Positions 10,760-23,376 of a stretch of DNA of 42,093 nt are shown one piece after another. Numbering within the stretch: position 1 is the stretch's first letter; every line of letters begins with the position of its first letter. Below the pieces are notes generated by a model. That model ran no database searches. It was not told the origin of the DNA and worked only from the letters and a program-made list of their open reading frames with translations. The stretch lies in NCBI GenBank assembly GCA_024364805.1, contig CM044493.1, positions 47,718,012 to 47,760,104 on the forward strand, in the 5' to 3' direction. The DNA comes from Euprymna scolopes (lineage: Eukaryota > Mollusca > Cephalopoda > Sepiida > Sepiolidae). Made by a program: the position numbers and the translations under genes.

Positions 10760-13700
10760 CTTACGGCTCGTCTGGTCCGAAAACTGAGTCCAAGATTTTG
10801 GTCGATTTGTCATGTCTGCTTTTGAAGAAAGTTGCCTGAGAAACACTTCACTTTTGGCAGGTGTTTCTGCTGGCAACGGCATCACTTCTCCAAGAATCTG
10901 TTTCTCTTCAGTTCCATCAGTATCTGGTTTCATTGTACTTATCTCATTTGGCTGCTTGTCAGTAGATTTATCTCCTGATAATTCAATATAGTTTACAAGT
11001 TTTGACTTGCTCGTTGGTAAATCCTTATTGGAAAGGTTTTCGATGTTACTTATGCCTTCAGAAGAACTCAATGTTTCTTTAGGAACAGCAACGTCTTCTG
11101 TTGAATCACTTTCACGTGGCAACTTTCCTATAGTAGAAACTGGATCTTTTCCCAGAATGATATCACCTTTATTGTGAGTTGTTGTTTCAGCATCTCCAAT
11201 TGGATTTATGTGAATTGGTTTTGGATTTTTAATTGGTGGATTTACTGGATTATCTATTGGTGTTTTGTTTGGTGTCTTAGGAGAAGGCTGCTGGAATTTA
11301 GGACTTGCACCATTTTTATTCAAGTCAATTACACTTTTCTGGGGTTCTGGTAACTGTGTGATAGGTTTAGTAAGTATATGATTTTCGGAATCCGAATCAG
11401 AACCAGTAGAATTAACATTAGTCAAAGAACTAGCCCTAGGTTTTTTGTCATTCAAATTCTTAGGATCATTTGGTAACTGATTACCATCTGCTAAATCTGA
11501 GTTACTGGCATCCTTTAATCCCTCCCTTGCACTATTACTGACTATCAGCCCAGCAGCTATAGCTTCTCTATAGTTCAATCGCTTCCTTTCTCCTGGTGTG
11601 ATATAAGTTCCTTTATGAGGATCTATAATTCCACGAGAGATCGCTTCGTGCAAACAAATAATTGAATCTTGATTCAAGTCTCGAATTTCAGCAACACTTG
11701 CCGAGACTAAACCATGTTCAATAACAGCAGCCAGGTCATCATTCTTTCCAGATGATGGATCAATGAACAAACCTGTCCTAACATTATAAAGACCTTGATC
11801 GACGGCACTGTATAAAGTAAGACCACTTGGACTAATGATAAAACCTTGCAGCAGAGCCTCGGCCAGTGTCATACATTCTCCGGTTTGGGGATTTCGAAAC
11901 TCACCAGTCTTTATATCAATTAATCCTAAACTTGCAGCTCTCCTCAATGTAATTGGCTGAACAGTGTCAGGATCTATAACCTGAGAATTAGAACGGCTCA
12001 ACATTCCAGATGCAAATGCCTCTTCCAACCTAATGTGTCCTTTGGCCGGGTCGTTCAAAGCAGAAAATTGTACAGCATTGTTCACTTGTTCCACAGGGCA
12101 TGATGTTGAATCCTGATCTTCAGTGCCATTGCTGAGTAGGAGGGTTTTGGATTTATCACCTTCTTTAACAAGCCACCCTTCTTTTTTGGCCTCGTATAAA
12201 TTCATGATAGCATTCGACACGGGATGTTTGAATGTCCCTTTCTCTAATGATAACAATCCAATTGAACTTGCCACAAGAATATTCATGCATTCTTGAGTTT
12301 GAGGACAGACAATCTGATCAACCAAAGGGTTTAAAAGACCCATCTTAAGAGCATTCAATATCGTCATGGATTTATCTTGGTCTGGATCTTTCAAGTGACC
12401 CGTCGTTGGATCATAAAAGCCCTTCTCAAGGAAATCATTTAAAGTAATGTCTGGTTTGGAATGCTTCAAAGACAAAGGTAGCATCAGTTCAGAGAGTTCA
12501 GAATTGTGTAATATAAGGGGACTCCGAAGGGATTCCTGCTGTGGTTTTGGGTTGCTAGCAGGATTTGAACGAGTGCTCGTAATTGATATATCTTGTACGA
12601 CTATTTTTGATCTCTCAGTTACAAGTACCTCTTCAGTATCTGGACAGTTTTTAATCAGCGACAAACTGCGTTTTTCGGTCCCTACAGTTGCACTTGGCTG
12701 TAAGACAATGGATGTTGCTGTGTTTAAGCTCCCTTCAGAAACCAATTCCTGCAAATTATTGATGGAATCCATAGAAGCTGCTTGAGGAATCTCAAAAAGG
12801 ATTCTTTTAGCCACAGCCTCTGTTAATGATAAATTTGACGTAGCAGTTCTAACAGTTCCAATGTTTAGATCAAAAACATGGGTTTCTACAGCTTCAGATA
12901 GAAAGAGATTTTGAGACTCGTCAATGGTTAATAATGTGCAATCGATTCTGATAAAACCAGAGTCTATACTTTCTTTTAACGATTGCCTCTCCCCAGTTGT
13001 TGTATTAAGCATCTTATGAGATTCTTCATCAAACAGGCACTTACTAACAGCATCAGCAAGTTGTAATTGTTTTTCACTGATGCTCAAAATAAGGCCAGAT
13101 TTCATGGCTTTTTCCAAAGGGATTGTACTTTTCTTCTGCCGATTTAGCACAGAAACCGTTTTACTACTGACAATGCCTTTCTGCAGGGCTTCATTCAATG
13201 TGATAACCAATCCAGTTTCTGGATGTTTCACTAGCGACTTGTTGCCATCAATCAAATTACTGGATAAAGAATCAATTAAATTCCTATAATTCTGGGTTCT
13301 TGGATCCAAAAACATCCGACGCTGATGATCAAATATGCCATATTCACAAGCAGATTTAAGTCCAAATTTTGGAGACTTGGAATCAACAAGCAAACAGGTG
13401 TCCAACGATTCTCGATAAGGGATGTAGCTACCTCCTGGTAAAGCGAGCGTATAATTATCAGGATTCAGGATTCTTTTGCGAATTGCAGCTTTACAAGGAA
13501 TATACGATTTAAGATGAGCATCCCAAACTAGAGGTTCCCTGAGAAGATCTTGTATGCATTCCTCATCAGATTGGTTTAAAGAAAAGTCCTGCTTTTCTGA
13601 TTTGTATAAATTGTTTGAGGGAAGAATCAACTGGGATTTTAGACTTTCTGTTATAGAAAGTTTTCCAAGTTGAGAGGAGAATTTGCCACTTGAATCTAGA

Positions 13701-16700
13701 ACGTCTTTTTCGATTGCTTGCTTAAGAGTAAGAGGGTGAGAATGGCCATGAAATGAGAGCGGTTCATCCTTTATCAACATGGAATTGACGGCATCTGTAA
13801 GAGACATACTTCCTCCTGTATATGGACTATAAACAGTATTTGAATGATCATCGTAGAGTCCGAGTTGCACCGCTTCAATAATAGACATGCCACTTGCAGA
13901 AATATCCGTCATTAGATTCCTATTCAGAATGGAAGCAAGGTCAATATTGTCTCCGTCTGAATTATTAAGAGTTCCATTCATAGCAATAAACCAACCTTCA
14001 TCAATTGCTTGCTCTAAAGAGACATAAGGTGCATCCTGTGAACGCTTAACCAAAGTAATCTTTGGATCAATTATTCCAATGTCAATAGCGTCTTGGATGG
14101 TCAGTTGTTTGCCTGTTAGCGGATCTATGACATATTTGAATGTAGGATCAAAGAGACCTGCCTGAATGGACGTCATCAGGCTGACTGAACACTGATCAGT
14201 GGCAAGTCTTATGTAACCTTTATCGACTGCGGTTTTCAAATCGACAACTTCCTTCTCGGTATGAACTTGAGAAAGTTCAATGTCTAAAACTCCTTTGGTG
14301 ACAGCCTCATCAAATGTTAGAAATTCTCCTTTATGAGGAATCTTAGTTAGGTTTGGCTTTAACATACCACTCAATACAGCATCCCGCAAACATTGGATAT
14401 TACCAGTTTGTGGATCGATGAACTGGCAAGTCTTTGAATTATAGATTCCTTGTTTGACAGCTTCAATAAGACTTATTTCTGAAGCACCTTTATCCTGAAG
14501 TACCAAACCTTTCCTCACAGCTTCTTCCAATGGGTAGGTCTTACAACCAACATTGTAAGAGCCATCATCTGCATTCAAGATATTTTGATAAATGGCACCA
14601 TCAACAGTAAGAAGAGTTTGGCTATCAGGATCTCGTACAGTGATAGTGTCTTTATCTAAGAGTCCAGATTCCAAAGCGCAGGTGAATGAGCCAGAAAGTG
14701 ATGAAGAAGGATCAAGGAATGTTCTAGAGCTAGGATCATAGATTCCTTCTTCAAATGATTCTTGGAGGGTTAGCCCCGGCTGAGAGGATATATCAATTAT
14801 TAAACCTTTCTGCAAAGCATTTACAAATGAAATCTCTTCATTTTCAGAAAAATAATTAGCTGTCTGAACATTAAATATTTCTCGACTGACTGCGCTCTCA
14901 ATAGTTAAAATCTGACCCAAATCATCTCGGATCCGGATGAGATCGGTGTCGAGGAGTCCAATGTTAACAGCATCCGAGAAGGTCATTTCTTCATTATTGT
15001 CTGGATTCAAGAACAGGTTATTAGACTCATCATAAAGTTCTTCATCAAAGATTTCTGTAAGAGACAGTTTCAAAGGAGCACGACATCTTGTAATCAAACC
15101 CTTTTCTAATGCGAAATTCAAAGCGATTGCTTGTCCAGATGAATTCATCATTTTACCAGAGTCAATGTCAATTATTCTTTTCGATATGGCTTCACTCAAT
15201 GCCATCAGGTCCCAGCTGACAGGATCTCGAACCAAAGATTCCATATGAATTATGCCTTCTTGCAAAGCTTTAGGTAATGGCATAGTCGATTTATTAACTG
15301 GATGGGTGACTGTATTATTCACAGAGTCGTACAACCCCTGCAAAATGGCCTCATCAAGGGTGATAGGTATATCATTGTTCTCTATACATGTTTGGCTAAA
15401 TAAGGAAGCAATGCTTTCGCGTCTAGTTCCAGTCATTGATGCTTTTCTTTTAGTGGTCAAACTCGGCAGTGAAGATCTTCGTGTCAGAACATTCAAGGAA
15501 GGAATCAAACCAAACTCTTGTCGATCAGAAGAAAAGGAAGCGCTTTCTAAGGTTGAATCAGAATCAGTGTCTTGTACAGAATCCAACGAATACGTTTGCT
15601 TGCATGATTTTAAAGCAGACGAGAAAGAACCTCTTTCGACTAAATCTTTTGCTTCTGTGGAGATTTTATGAGATAAAAGAAATCCAACATCCACAGCTTC
15701 AGGAATTGACATTTTTTTGTTGTTTTGAAGATCCAAAAAGTGGCAAGAATCAGAAGTGCAGTGAAGAATCTCTTTGGAAATGGCTTCACCAAGCTCAATA
15801 ATATCAGTTGTTTGTGTATTAATCACTTCCTGAGAAGTTGGGCTTAAATATCGAAAAGCAACCATCTGAGTGAGAGACAACAATTCTCCGGTAGATGGCT
15901 CTTTAAATAGGCTAACTTCATCATTATAATTTCCATCATAGACAAGATCGGCAATGGTTGTTTCTTTTCCAGTTATTATAAAACCTTTTTTAACAGACTC
16001 AGCCCAAGAAAGCCACTTGTTATTTGAAGAATCTCTTATTTCGCCAGTTTTCGCATTGAAAAGTCTCTTTTGCGTAGCAGCAATGGCTAAGTTCACATAC
16101 TGCTTATTTTGGACATCCAGCAATCGTGTCTGAGCACTTACCGCCCCTTTTGTTATGAGATCAAATAAACCGTGCCCTAATTTATCCCGAAAATCAAAGA
16201 CATCAGATTCTTCCCTTGGATTGCACTGAATGAGGCCAACCTCAAATGCAGAGAGCAAAGAATAAGAGATTTTGCTGTTAGGAATTAAAATGTTTCCATT
16301 CTTAGGGTCAACGTAACCCATGTCAAAAGCTTTCTCCAAGTTCATAGAAGAACCAGACTGCAGCAATAACTGCAAGCCATTTGCTGGGAGGATATCAAAG
16401 TTCAGACTATCTCTCAAATTAAGTAAACTTCCTTTTACTGGATGAACAAACTGATGACTGACAGGATCCCAGAATCCTTCCAAAAGATGCTTCAAGTAAG
16501 ATTCTAACATACAAACATGATCCAAAGTGCCATTTATTTTTGGACTGTCATTGTCAGATGGTTTGCAGGTTAGTAGAACAGAGTCCTCAGGATGTTGGTT
16601 CCAAGGTTTCAAAGTTGGGCTGGAATTATGAAAGCCATTAGGAATTGAAGGGTCATGGATGAATGTTGCTGCTGCTGCTACTTCTTGTCTCACAGAAACT

Positions 16701-16750
16701 ACATTTTCAGGAGACTGTTTGCCCTTCAGATTAGCAGAGACATTTTTAGC
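10760..16750 (-). CDS. MACF1: Second giant spectraplakin exon: plectin repeats and polar tail (1997 codons, phase 0-0)
   Basis: This is an internal exon of 5991 bases. It begins AKNVSANLKGKQSPENVVSV after acceptor TTTCAG; the first in-frame upstream stop is only 21 bases before the acceptor. The open frame has no ATG near its start (the nominal start is a GTG at 16693), which fits splicing from the exon ending at 23377. Residues about 70-1735 are plectin repeats, more divergent than in the first exon, with recurring units such as FDPTFKYVIDPLTGKQLTIQ and SLTEAV. Residues about 1735-1997 are polar and probably disordered, with runs of Asn/Pro/Lys/Ser (TPNKTPIDNPVNPPIKNPKP) and a final SWTQFSDQTSRK. 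I take the donor as AAG then GTAGGC at 10759, which keeps phase 0; an overlapping GTAAGG six bases upstream (exon end 10765) would change phase. Together with the first giant exon it adds 5682 codons between the plakin domain and the rod expected downstream. Confidence 0.92.
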
Positions 16751-18248
16751 CTGAAATTCAGAATCTAGATCTCAGAAAATATTGACAGAAAAGAAACTAG
16801 CCTACTGAATCAATGACAAAAAATACATGAAAAGTGAGGAAAAAATAAAATAAAAAAAGTTGTACTTTTATATCATCAAGAACATGGAAATGTTTATTTG
16901 AATAAAATTACATATTTCATACTACAGGATTTTCAGGCTAAATTTTTATGTAAATAAAGTATTTTTTAAGCAAATATCAAAATCACAATGGACAAAAATC
17001 TATTCATAAACATGAGTATTTTTTAATGAATAATCATTGATTTTTCTTCATAAATCCATTATCATCTAATAATAATAATTGTGAAAGAGATGAAAGTTGA
17101 AACAACATGTAAGCAGAATAAATAAAAGCAAACAGACAGACACAGACACTCAACAGAAAAAAAAAACATTACAGATACAAAACATGAAATGAGAAGTGCA
17201 AAATGTTATATATAAAAAAAAGATTAATTTTAACGCGACTCCATTTGGGTGACACAAAATATAAATTCTTTTCTAAAAATATGATTAAGCTACTTTAGAA
17301 AATATTACCTAAAATCTTCACAAAAATAATTATTATAAAAATCAACAACTTTGATCATATATAAAACTTAATAGAGAAATTCAGCAGAACCCACTTACTC
17401 GTATAGTATTTCAAATAAATGTTTATGTGTTAAATGATTTATTATGCAAAAGTAGATAAGCTTAAATATAAAGAGGAAAGTGTTTTCATCTCAAAGTATG
17501 GAAATATAAAAGGAAAATGCTGGGATCGTTTTTTTTCCTAATGTGTGGCGTCTAAAATTATGTGACAAGAGGATGATCAACCATTGGTTAATCAAATCAA
17601 GAGATCATTAACACAAATAGCATGACTCACAAGACAAAATAACATGGATTTTGTGAAATAACTATTTCTACAAAGTACAAGCAGTGGGAAAGTAGATTCC
17701 ACTGGTGCTGATGACCAACTAAAAATCGTTTTTCTGATTTGGAATATGGATATGTGCAAACATTTAATAGACATTTAAATTAAGTTGAATTTTAAAGATT
17801 TATTTATTCAAAGACTAAACTATTGGAATAAGAAATGTATATTGTGTAGTGGTGCATGGGAAGGGATGGCTTATATGACAGAAATTAGGAATTATAATTT
17901 ATTGTTTATAAAGATCTACATCAAGTAAATTAATCTAATATTTCTGTTTTAATATTTAGTTCTTGCTATTAAGCCTTAAAGAAATGAAAATACAGAATAT
18001 ATTCTTTTTAGATATAATAGGCTCTGTCCATCTGTCATCAGTTACACTTAAGCTTGAAACAGTAGATTAAATGCACTCAAGTATACCAGTTATTATATTA
18101 ATAAATTTGTAAATAACCAAATCCAATTTTGGATTAGAGAGAACTGGAGACCCCCCCCCTTAAAAAAACAAAAAAAAACAAAAACAAAAAAAAACAAAAA
18201 CAATGAATATTTTCAAAATTATAAGAGGTTGCTATAATCTGCTTGAAG

Positions 18249-18253
<5 letters not shown>

Positions 18254-18290
<37 letters not shown>
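18254..18290. repeat. AT microsatellite
   Basis: An uninterrupted alternating AT run of about 37 bases in the intron. Confidence 0.95.
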
Positions 18291-18293
<3 letters not shown>

Positions 18294-18802
18294 TGCCATA
18301 CTTTTTGAATAACTTCAATTATTTATACGAAAGTGCAGTTTTATCTAAATGCGAGTTGGAATAATTTTCCCTTTGACTAATTTGGTACCCCCAAATGGGG
18401 AGCGCATAAGTATTGTTTTTAAAATATAATAAATGTGTGTGTGCATAGATAATTTATTTAATGTGGAAAGCTATAAGATAAAAGCAGGACTGAAAACAAG
18501 ATTAGACAAAGGTAAAAGTGAAAATAATTTTTTTTTTTTTTTCATGTTTAAAAACATAAGAAAATTATTAAAATGGTTAATAAATAAGTTAACTCATCCT
18601 TCAAAGAACTTATTTTCATTTTTACCTTCGTCTTGTCTAGTTTTCATTCCTGCTTCTAACATATTTTTCACATTGTAAACAGCCTTCTATGAATTATGTA
18701 TGTATTTCAAAGCTATAAATTAGTCTCATAATTTCATATAAGATTCATTTATAAAATTCTTGACAAAAACAACCATTTTTCTAAATTGAAACAAACACTT
18801 AC

Positions 18803-18913
18803 ATCTGATACCAACAACAGCTGAACATAAGCTGGTGATTTCTGTTCTAAAAGCTCAGACACATGAACATGGCTTAGGGGATTAAGCAGTGCAACAATTT
18901 TGGCAAAAAATGT
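18803..18913 (-). CDS. Possible 37-codon cassette exon between the giant exons
   Basis: Speculative. Minus-strand sequence after CCATTCATAG is open for exactly 111 bases and ends GAT followed by a good donor GTAAGTG. The frame is phase 0 at both ends, matching both flanking exons, and an in-frame stop lies right at the acceptor. The encoded piece includes KIVALLNPLSHVHVSELLEQ and ends YVQLLLVSD, which is not a plectin repeat. The pyrimidine tract is weak. On the plus strand the same place has a tRNA box A-like TGGCTTAGGGG, so a SINE fragment is an alternative explanation. Confidence 0.22.
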
Positions 18914-20510
18914 CTATGAATGGCATAAATTATTAAATACAGGTAAAGGTTTTATTATTAGGTCTGGAAAGATGTGTTTGTTTTGAATGGAATAATTCAC
19001 TCATACAAATGCAAAAAACAAGAGGAAAAATTCACAATTAGGGACTGGAATAAGGATGTTCAGAAGGAGTAAGATCTTCTGTAAGCAAACAAGCTGCTAG
19101 GATGATGGTGGTCACTAACCCTTTTATCAAGGGAGGTAAGTCAGTCAAAGAATTTGCTGGAAGTTGTAAATTAGGTCATCACTACTGAGCTTTGATAGGT
19201 AACAGTGAATTGTTATTAAGAGAAATTAGGGATAAAATATCAATAAAATATCAATATTGACAGAGATACTGATAGCTACATGTGCTGCATCAGAGATGCA
19301 TAAAAATCTAAAATAGCACGTCAACTTTAAAAAAAAAAAAAAATTATACATTGCGATGTACATGGAAAACTCATCAGGGGATGTGGATTTTCTTGTCACT
19401 TTTTTAAATTTATGGTATTTATGCAATTTAACGACCATGTTATCATCGGAATCATCTGAGCGGTTTATGGAAAATGCAGGAAGTTACTGAAATTCTAAGC
19501 AACTTAACCTGAACATGAAAAAAATCATAAGGACGTTTGCTTGCTATAATTGGTTTATTAAAAAAAAAAAAAAAAAAAAAAAAATGATTTTTGTTTGCTA
19601 TGAGTTAATATTCAAAAAAATATTTATTCATGAAACTTGTTTTACAATGAATGATTTTTTTTTTAATTTGAATTTTGATTTCCTAAAAGTTTCATAAAAA
19701 TTGTCCAATTCAAGAATACTGGTTTCATTTTTCAATTAATTTTTCATTAAATTAGCTAATGTTTGCATGAAAAAAAATCATGAAACTTTTGTTTGGTGCC
19801 TTCTGATATTTTATGTAAAGTGCCTGGACAATAGCATAAGTACCTAATTTACTTTTCTCTGCCTCCTCCCCTCACACTGTTTCAAGCATATTCTAAGGAC
19901 AGTCGGCACAACCTACTCTATTTTCATGAAACACTTTCTGCCACATTTCTTGGTTGTACATACAGCTGGTTGTGAACAAAGATTCTCACCTCAGAACCTC
20001 ATTTCATTTCTCAAGAACAGCTTATTTTTTTGTACAAGGGAATCACCAATTATCAAGACCCAAAAGCAACCTGAGGATAATGGCTAATGAGACAACACCA
20101 TAATGATCAGTAGTGGTGGAAATTAAGTAAAATTTGATTTAAAAGGATGACTTAAGAACTTGATTACATTGGACTTGAAAACTACCATGCTGTAGTCAAC
20201 TGGGAAGCATCCCTACAGTATCGAGTTCTATAGGCAGACAATTCTAGGAAAGAAACTTTGTTCATGGAATTTTCGTTTAATTTTAGGCATAGATAGAGAG
20301 TAGGGGAAATTGTTGACAGTGGTTGTAGCTAGATGAGTGTTTGTTGTGAATTCTTTAGAAAGGACAGAGGACCATAGATTGAAGCTCAGTCGAGCATCTG
20401 TTTAGCACAATGTCTCTTCTGTGAGAAAGAGATTGTAAGGAGGAGAAAAAGAACGTTGCCTACTAGATTTCAAAGCTGGTTTTGAACTTTATTAAGTTAT
20501 AAGTTATTAT

Positions 20511-20687
20511 TAGGGCTGTGACAACAGCATATTCTTTTCATTGTTTTGACTCTTGAGTATATATTCGTTAATATCTTATGTTCTTATATAGACGGATGTG
20601 GTTCTCAGTTGATTAAGTGTGTCTGTGTCTGATATATATACCAAAGAATCAAAAGAATGAAAAGAATATCCTGTTGTCGCAGCCCTA
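20511..20687. mobile_element. hAT-type MITE, 177 bp, with 8-bp target-site duplication
   Basis: The element begins TAGGGCTGTGACAACAG and ends CTGTTGTCGCAGCCCTA, so its ends are inverted repeats. Similarity continues for about 50 bases on each side (CATATTCTTTTCATT... against its complement). It is flanked by perfect direct repeats GTTATTAT at 20503-20510 and 20688-20695. An 8-bp duplication and TAGGGCTG-like ends are typical of the hAT superfamily. It has no coding capacity, so it must have been moved by a transposase encoded elsewhere. The arms are slightly diverged, so the insertion is not very recent. Confidence 0.9.
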
Positions 20688-21212
20688 GTTATTATAATGG
20701 TTTTGAACTCTATTAAGGCATGAAACAGCGTTCCGAGGGGTAATCATTCTTTGGAATCTAAATTCTTGAATGTTGGTTACATGTTGCCTTCTGGGAGAGA
20801 AGGATAACTCACATTTATATTGTTATATTTTTTGTTTTTATCTATATAAATTAAATAAAGAGTTGTTTCTCTCATATTATTCTGAGTATAAGACATACAT
20901 TTCCAAAGGACCCATTTGTGAGCCCTGGGGTTCACGAAACTAAAACGCTACCAGCATCACCGAGTTGACTACAGAAAACAAATTATGATGAATATGTTAG
21001 CAATCAACACTTAATAAGTAATAGGGACTAAATTAATCTTATAAAAATTGATTTCATTATATACTTTTAAGCTTATTTTTTTATTTATTAAAAAAAAGTT
21101 TTTCAAAGTCAACCCTATTTTTAAAAATTTATTTACATTTTTTTTTAATGAAAACCACTCTAAACAATGCATGAAGCCACTTGATATAAGGAGTTACTTT
21201 TTTTTTTTTTTT

Positions 21213-21274
21213 NNNNNNNNNNNNNNNNNNNNNNNNNNNNNNNNNNNNNNNNNNNNNNNNNNNNNNNNNNNNNN
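21213..21274. other. Assembly gap (62 N)
   Basis: A run of N following a T homopolymer (from about 21198). The homopolymer probably broke the assembly. The open frames that cross it are artefacts. Confidence 0.99.
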
Positions 21275-22850
21275 GACACAAAACAGCAATTTTTCTCCTT
21301 TTGTCAGAAACATTGCCCATAAAATGAGTTATAAGGCTGCCAAAAGTAAACCCAAAATCCACTTTCTTCTCTCTAACGTCCATTGTTTTGTTATAATAGA
21401 ATATCCTGCAATCCCTTTTTTCTATATGGATCGACTATATTTAGAGTAAGCATGACATTGATAAGTGCTTTACTTCTGACATTAGTAAAAAAGTTTTTAC
21501 TAATGTCTATTTTTCCATTATGATACTCTATTTCAATAAACCTTTCTTTAACAACCCTAGCCACTGTACCATTTTATCTATTTTATGAGAATCACATTTA
21601 TCCATGTCATTACAAACGAAAAATAAAAATTATTTTTTAAATTTATAAAATCATGCTTACATATTGACAGTTTTTAAGTCCCCACTAGACGGATATGACA
21701 TCATATCGTTAGGATGAAATAAGTAATTTATTATGATTGACCAGAGTGAAGTTAAAATAGAAAATAAAATACAATACAGTCTATAATATGAATATATTTC
21801 GATTATATAAAAAAAAAATAGTAAATAAAATATTTTTACTCAATGTAATATTCTTCATACATTTCACGGAGTAAATATTTCTTTGCTTACTTTTTAGTAA
21901 GCTACTAAACATCTACAAATATTATTCTTTAATTACATAACTTTGCACATAATAAACAATATATTAAAATGAAGAAATTACAAGAGATATTGCTTGCATG
22001 TCTGTAACCAAAACTATGTCAGAGTTCTAAAAACATGACATTTTTTTTGCATTTTTATTTTCTTGAATATTAAGAATTTAATAGCAGCGAATATGTGTGT
22101 GATCCAGGCACATTCCTGCTAATCTTTATTATTGAATACTTAAACACTAAAACAAGTTTTTACAGACATTGACAAACATTGAGATTTTAAAGAAACCAAA
22201 ACATTGATATGTTTAAAACAGTGAAAAAGCAATTTACATTTAAACAAAGCAACATACAAATCATCTTTCCATTGAAATGGAATACAATTAAATAAATTCA
22301 ATTTACGCGAGAAAAAGAAACATGATTAAATGTTCAATTATAGAATAGAGATCATTTAAAACTCATCTATTACATTTTATTTACACTCAAGCTTTTAAAC
22401 TGTAGTCTTAGTTGAGTACAATTGTGATAGACTTTGTATCGTCTGCTGAAAGCCATGTACTTTTAGTGAATATCATTAAGTAATTATCCCCCCCCCTTAA
22501 TAAGCCATGATCATAAAACATTTCGCAATAGACTGAGACTACTAAGCTGTTTAGGGAATGCATAAAACTTAGGAATATCACGATAGTTAATCAATACAGA
22601 ACTCCAGAAATGTGATAGTAATACATGTTCAGTCACAAAATTCTGAAGCAGCACGTTCAGGACTACAAAACACAATGCAAAAGGAGCTCACCGGTACATC
22701 TGAGGATCTAATGTGAATGTATATCGATGCAGGTTTGGTCTGTTCAGCCGCAGCACAGGGAGGTATTTAAGCATTGTAACTACTGATTAATTATATTGTT
22801 TTTAACTCATTAAATTCCATCAATGTCAAAAAAAAAAAAGTAGTTGATAA

Positions 22851-22920
22851 TTTAATAATTTTCAAACATGGTTGTCAGCGATTTAATTTAATAATTATCA
22901 AACATGGCTGCCAGCAATTT
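22851..22920. repeat. Two-copy tandem repeat, period 36 bases
   Basis: The unit TTTAATAATT(T/A)TCAAACATGG, continuing through GTTGTCAGCG or CTGCCAGCA, occurs at 22851 and again at 22887 with a few substitutions. It is a simple local duplication in the intron. Confidence 0.85.
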
Positions 22921-23376
22921 TATTTTTATTTTATTTTTTTACTTAATGTTAAAATGTAGACTTTTAAAAGTAATTCAGGATTTTATTTATAAACTAAAAA
23001 TACAATTTAAGCCTAACAAAATTTTTTCGCAAAGCCCTGCATGAAAAAAAAAAAATAATAAATAAATAAAAAAAAATAAAAATAGACAGTCGTTTCAACT
23101 GTCCCTATTCTGCAATTGAAACATTGTAAAAATGGTTTTCTTGCAAATTACGAAAGTTTATAATAATTTGACAGCCATCGTTTCAGAGGATGAGAGCATC
23201 AAAATAAAGTGTTTTTATTTTAAAGCTCACATAAATCTAGTCAAAAGCATACAGTGAATGGCAGCATGTCTTGTAAAGACTTTATGAACAAAATGGTGTC
23301 AAGTAGAAGATGATAAAATCAATGCAATAGGAATAAGGGAAAAGAGGGGGAATAAAAAAACATCAAAGTTACTTAC

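Larger units (their letters stand above)
16751..23376 (-). other. Intron between the two giant plectin-repeat exons
   Basis: This intron is 6626 bp. The donor at the right end is GTAAGT. The acceptor at the left end is CTGAATTTCAG and has only a weak pyrimidine tract. It holds an hAT-type MITE, AT microsatellites, poly(A) runs, a C-rich run near 18151, a 62-base N gap and a region of older repeat-like sequence at 19830-20790 interrupted by the MITE. One possible cassette exon is described at 18803-18913. Nothing else gene-like is visible. Confidence 0.85.

Noticed and set aside
12447-15801. Plus-strand open frames over the second giant exon
   Set aside because: Same antisense effect; they overlap a strongly supported coding exon and show no independent evidence.
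21048-21449. Open frames spanning the 62-N gap
   Set aside because: They exist only because N codons are read through; the flanks are low-complexity AT-rich sequence.
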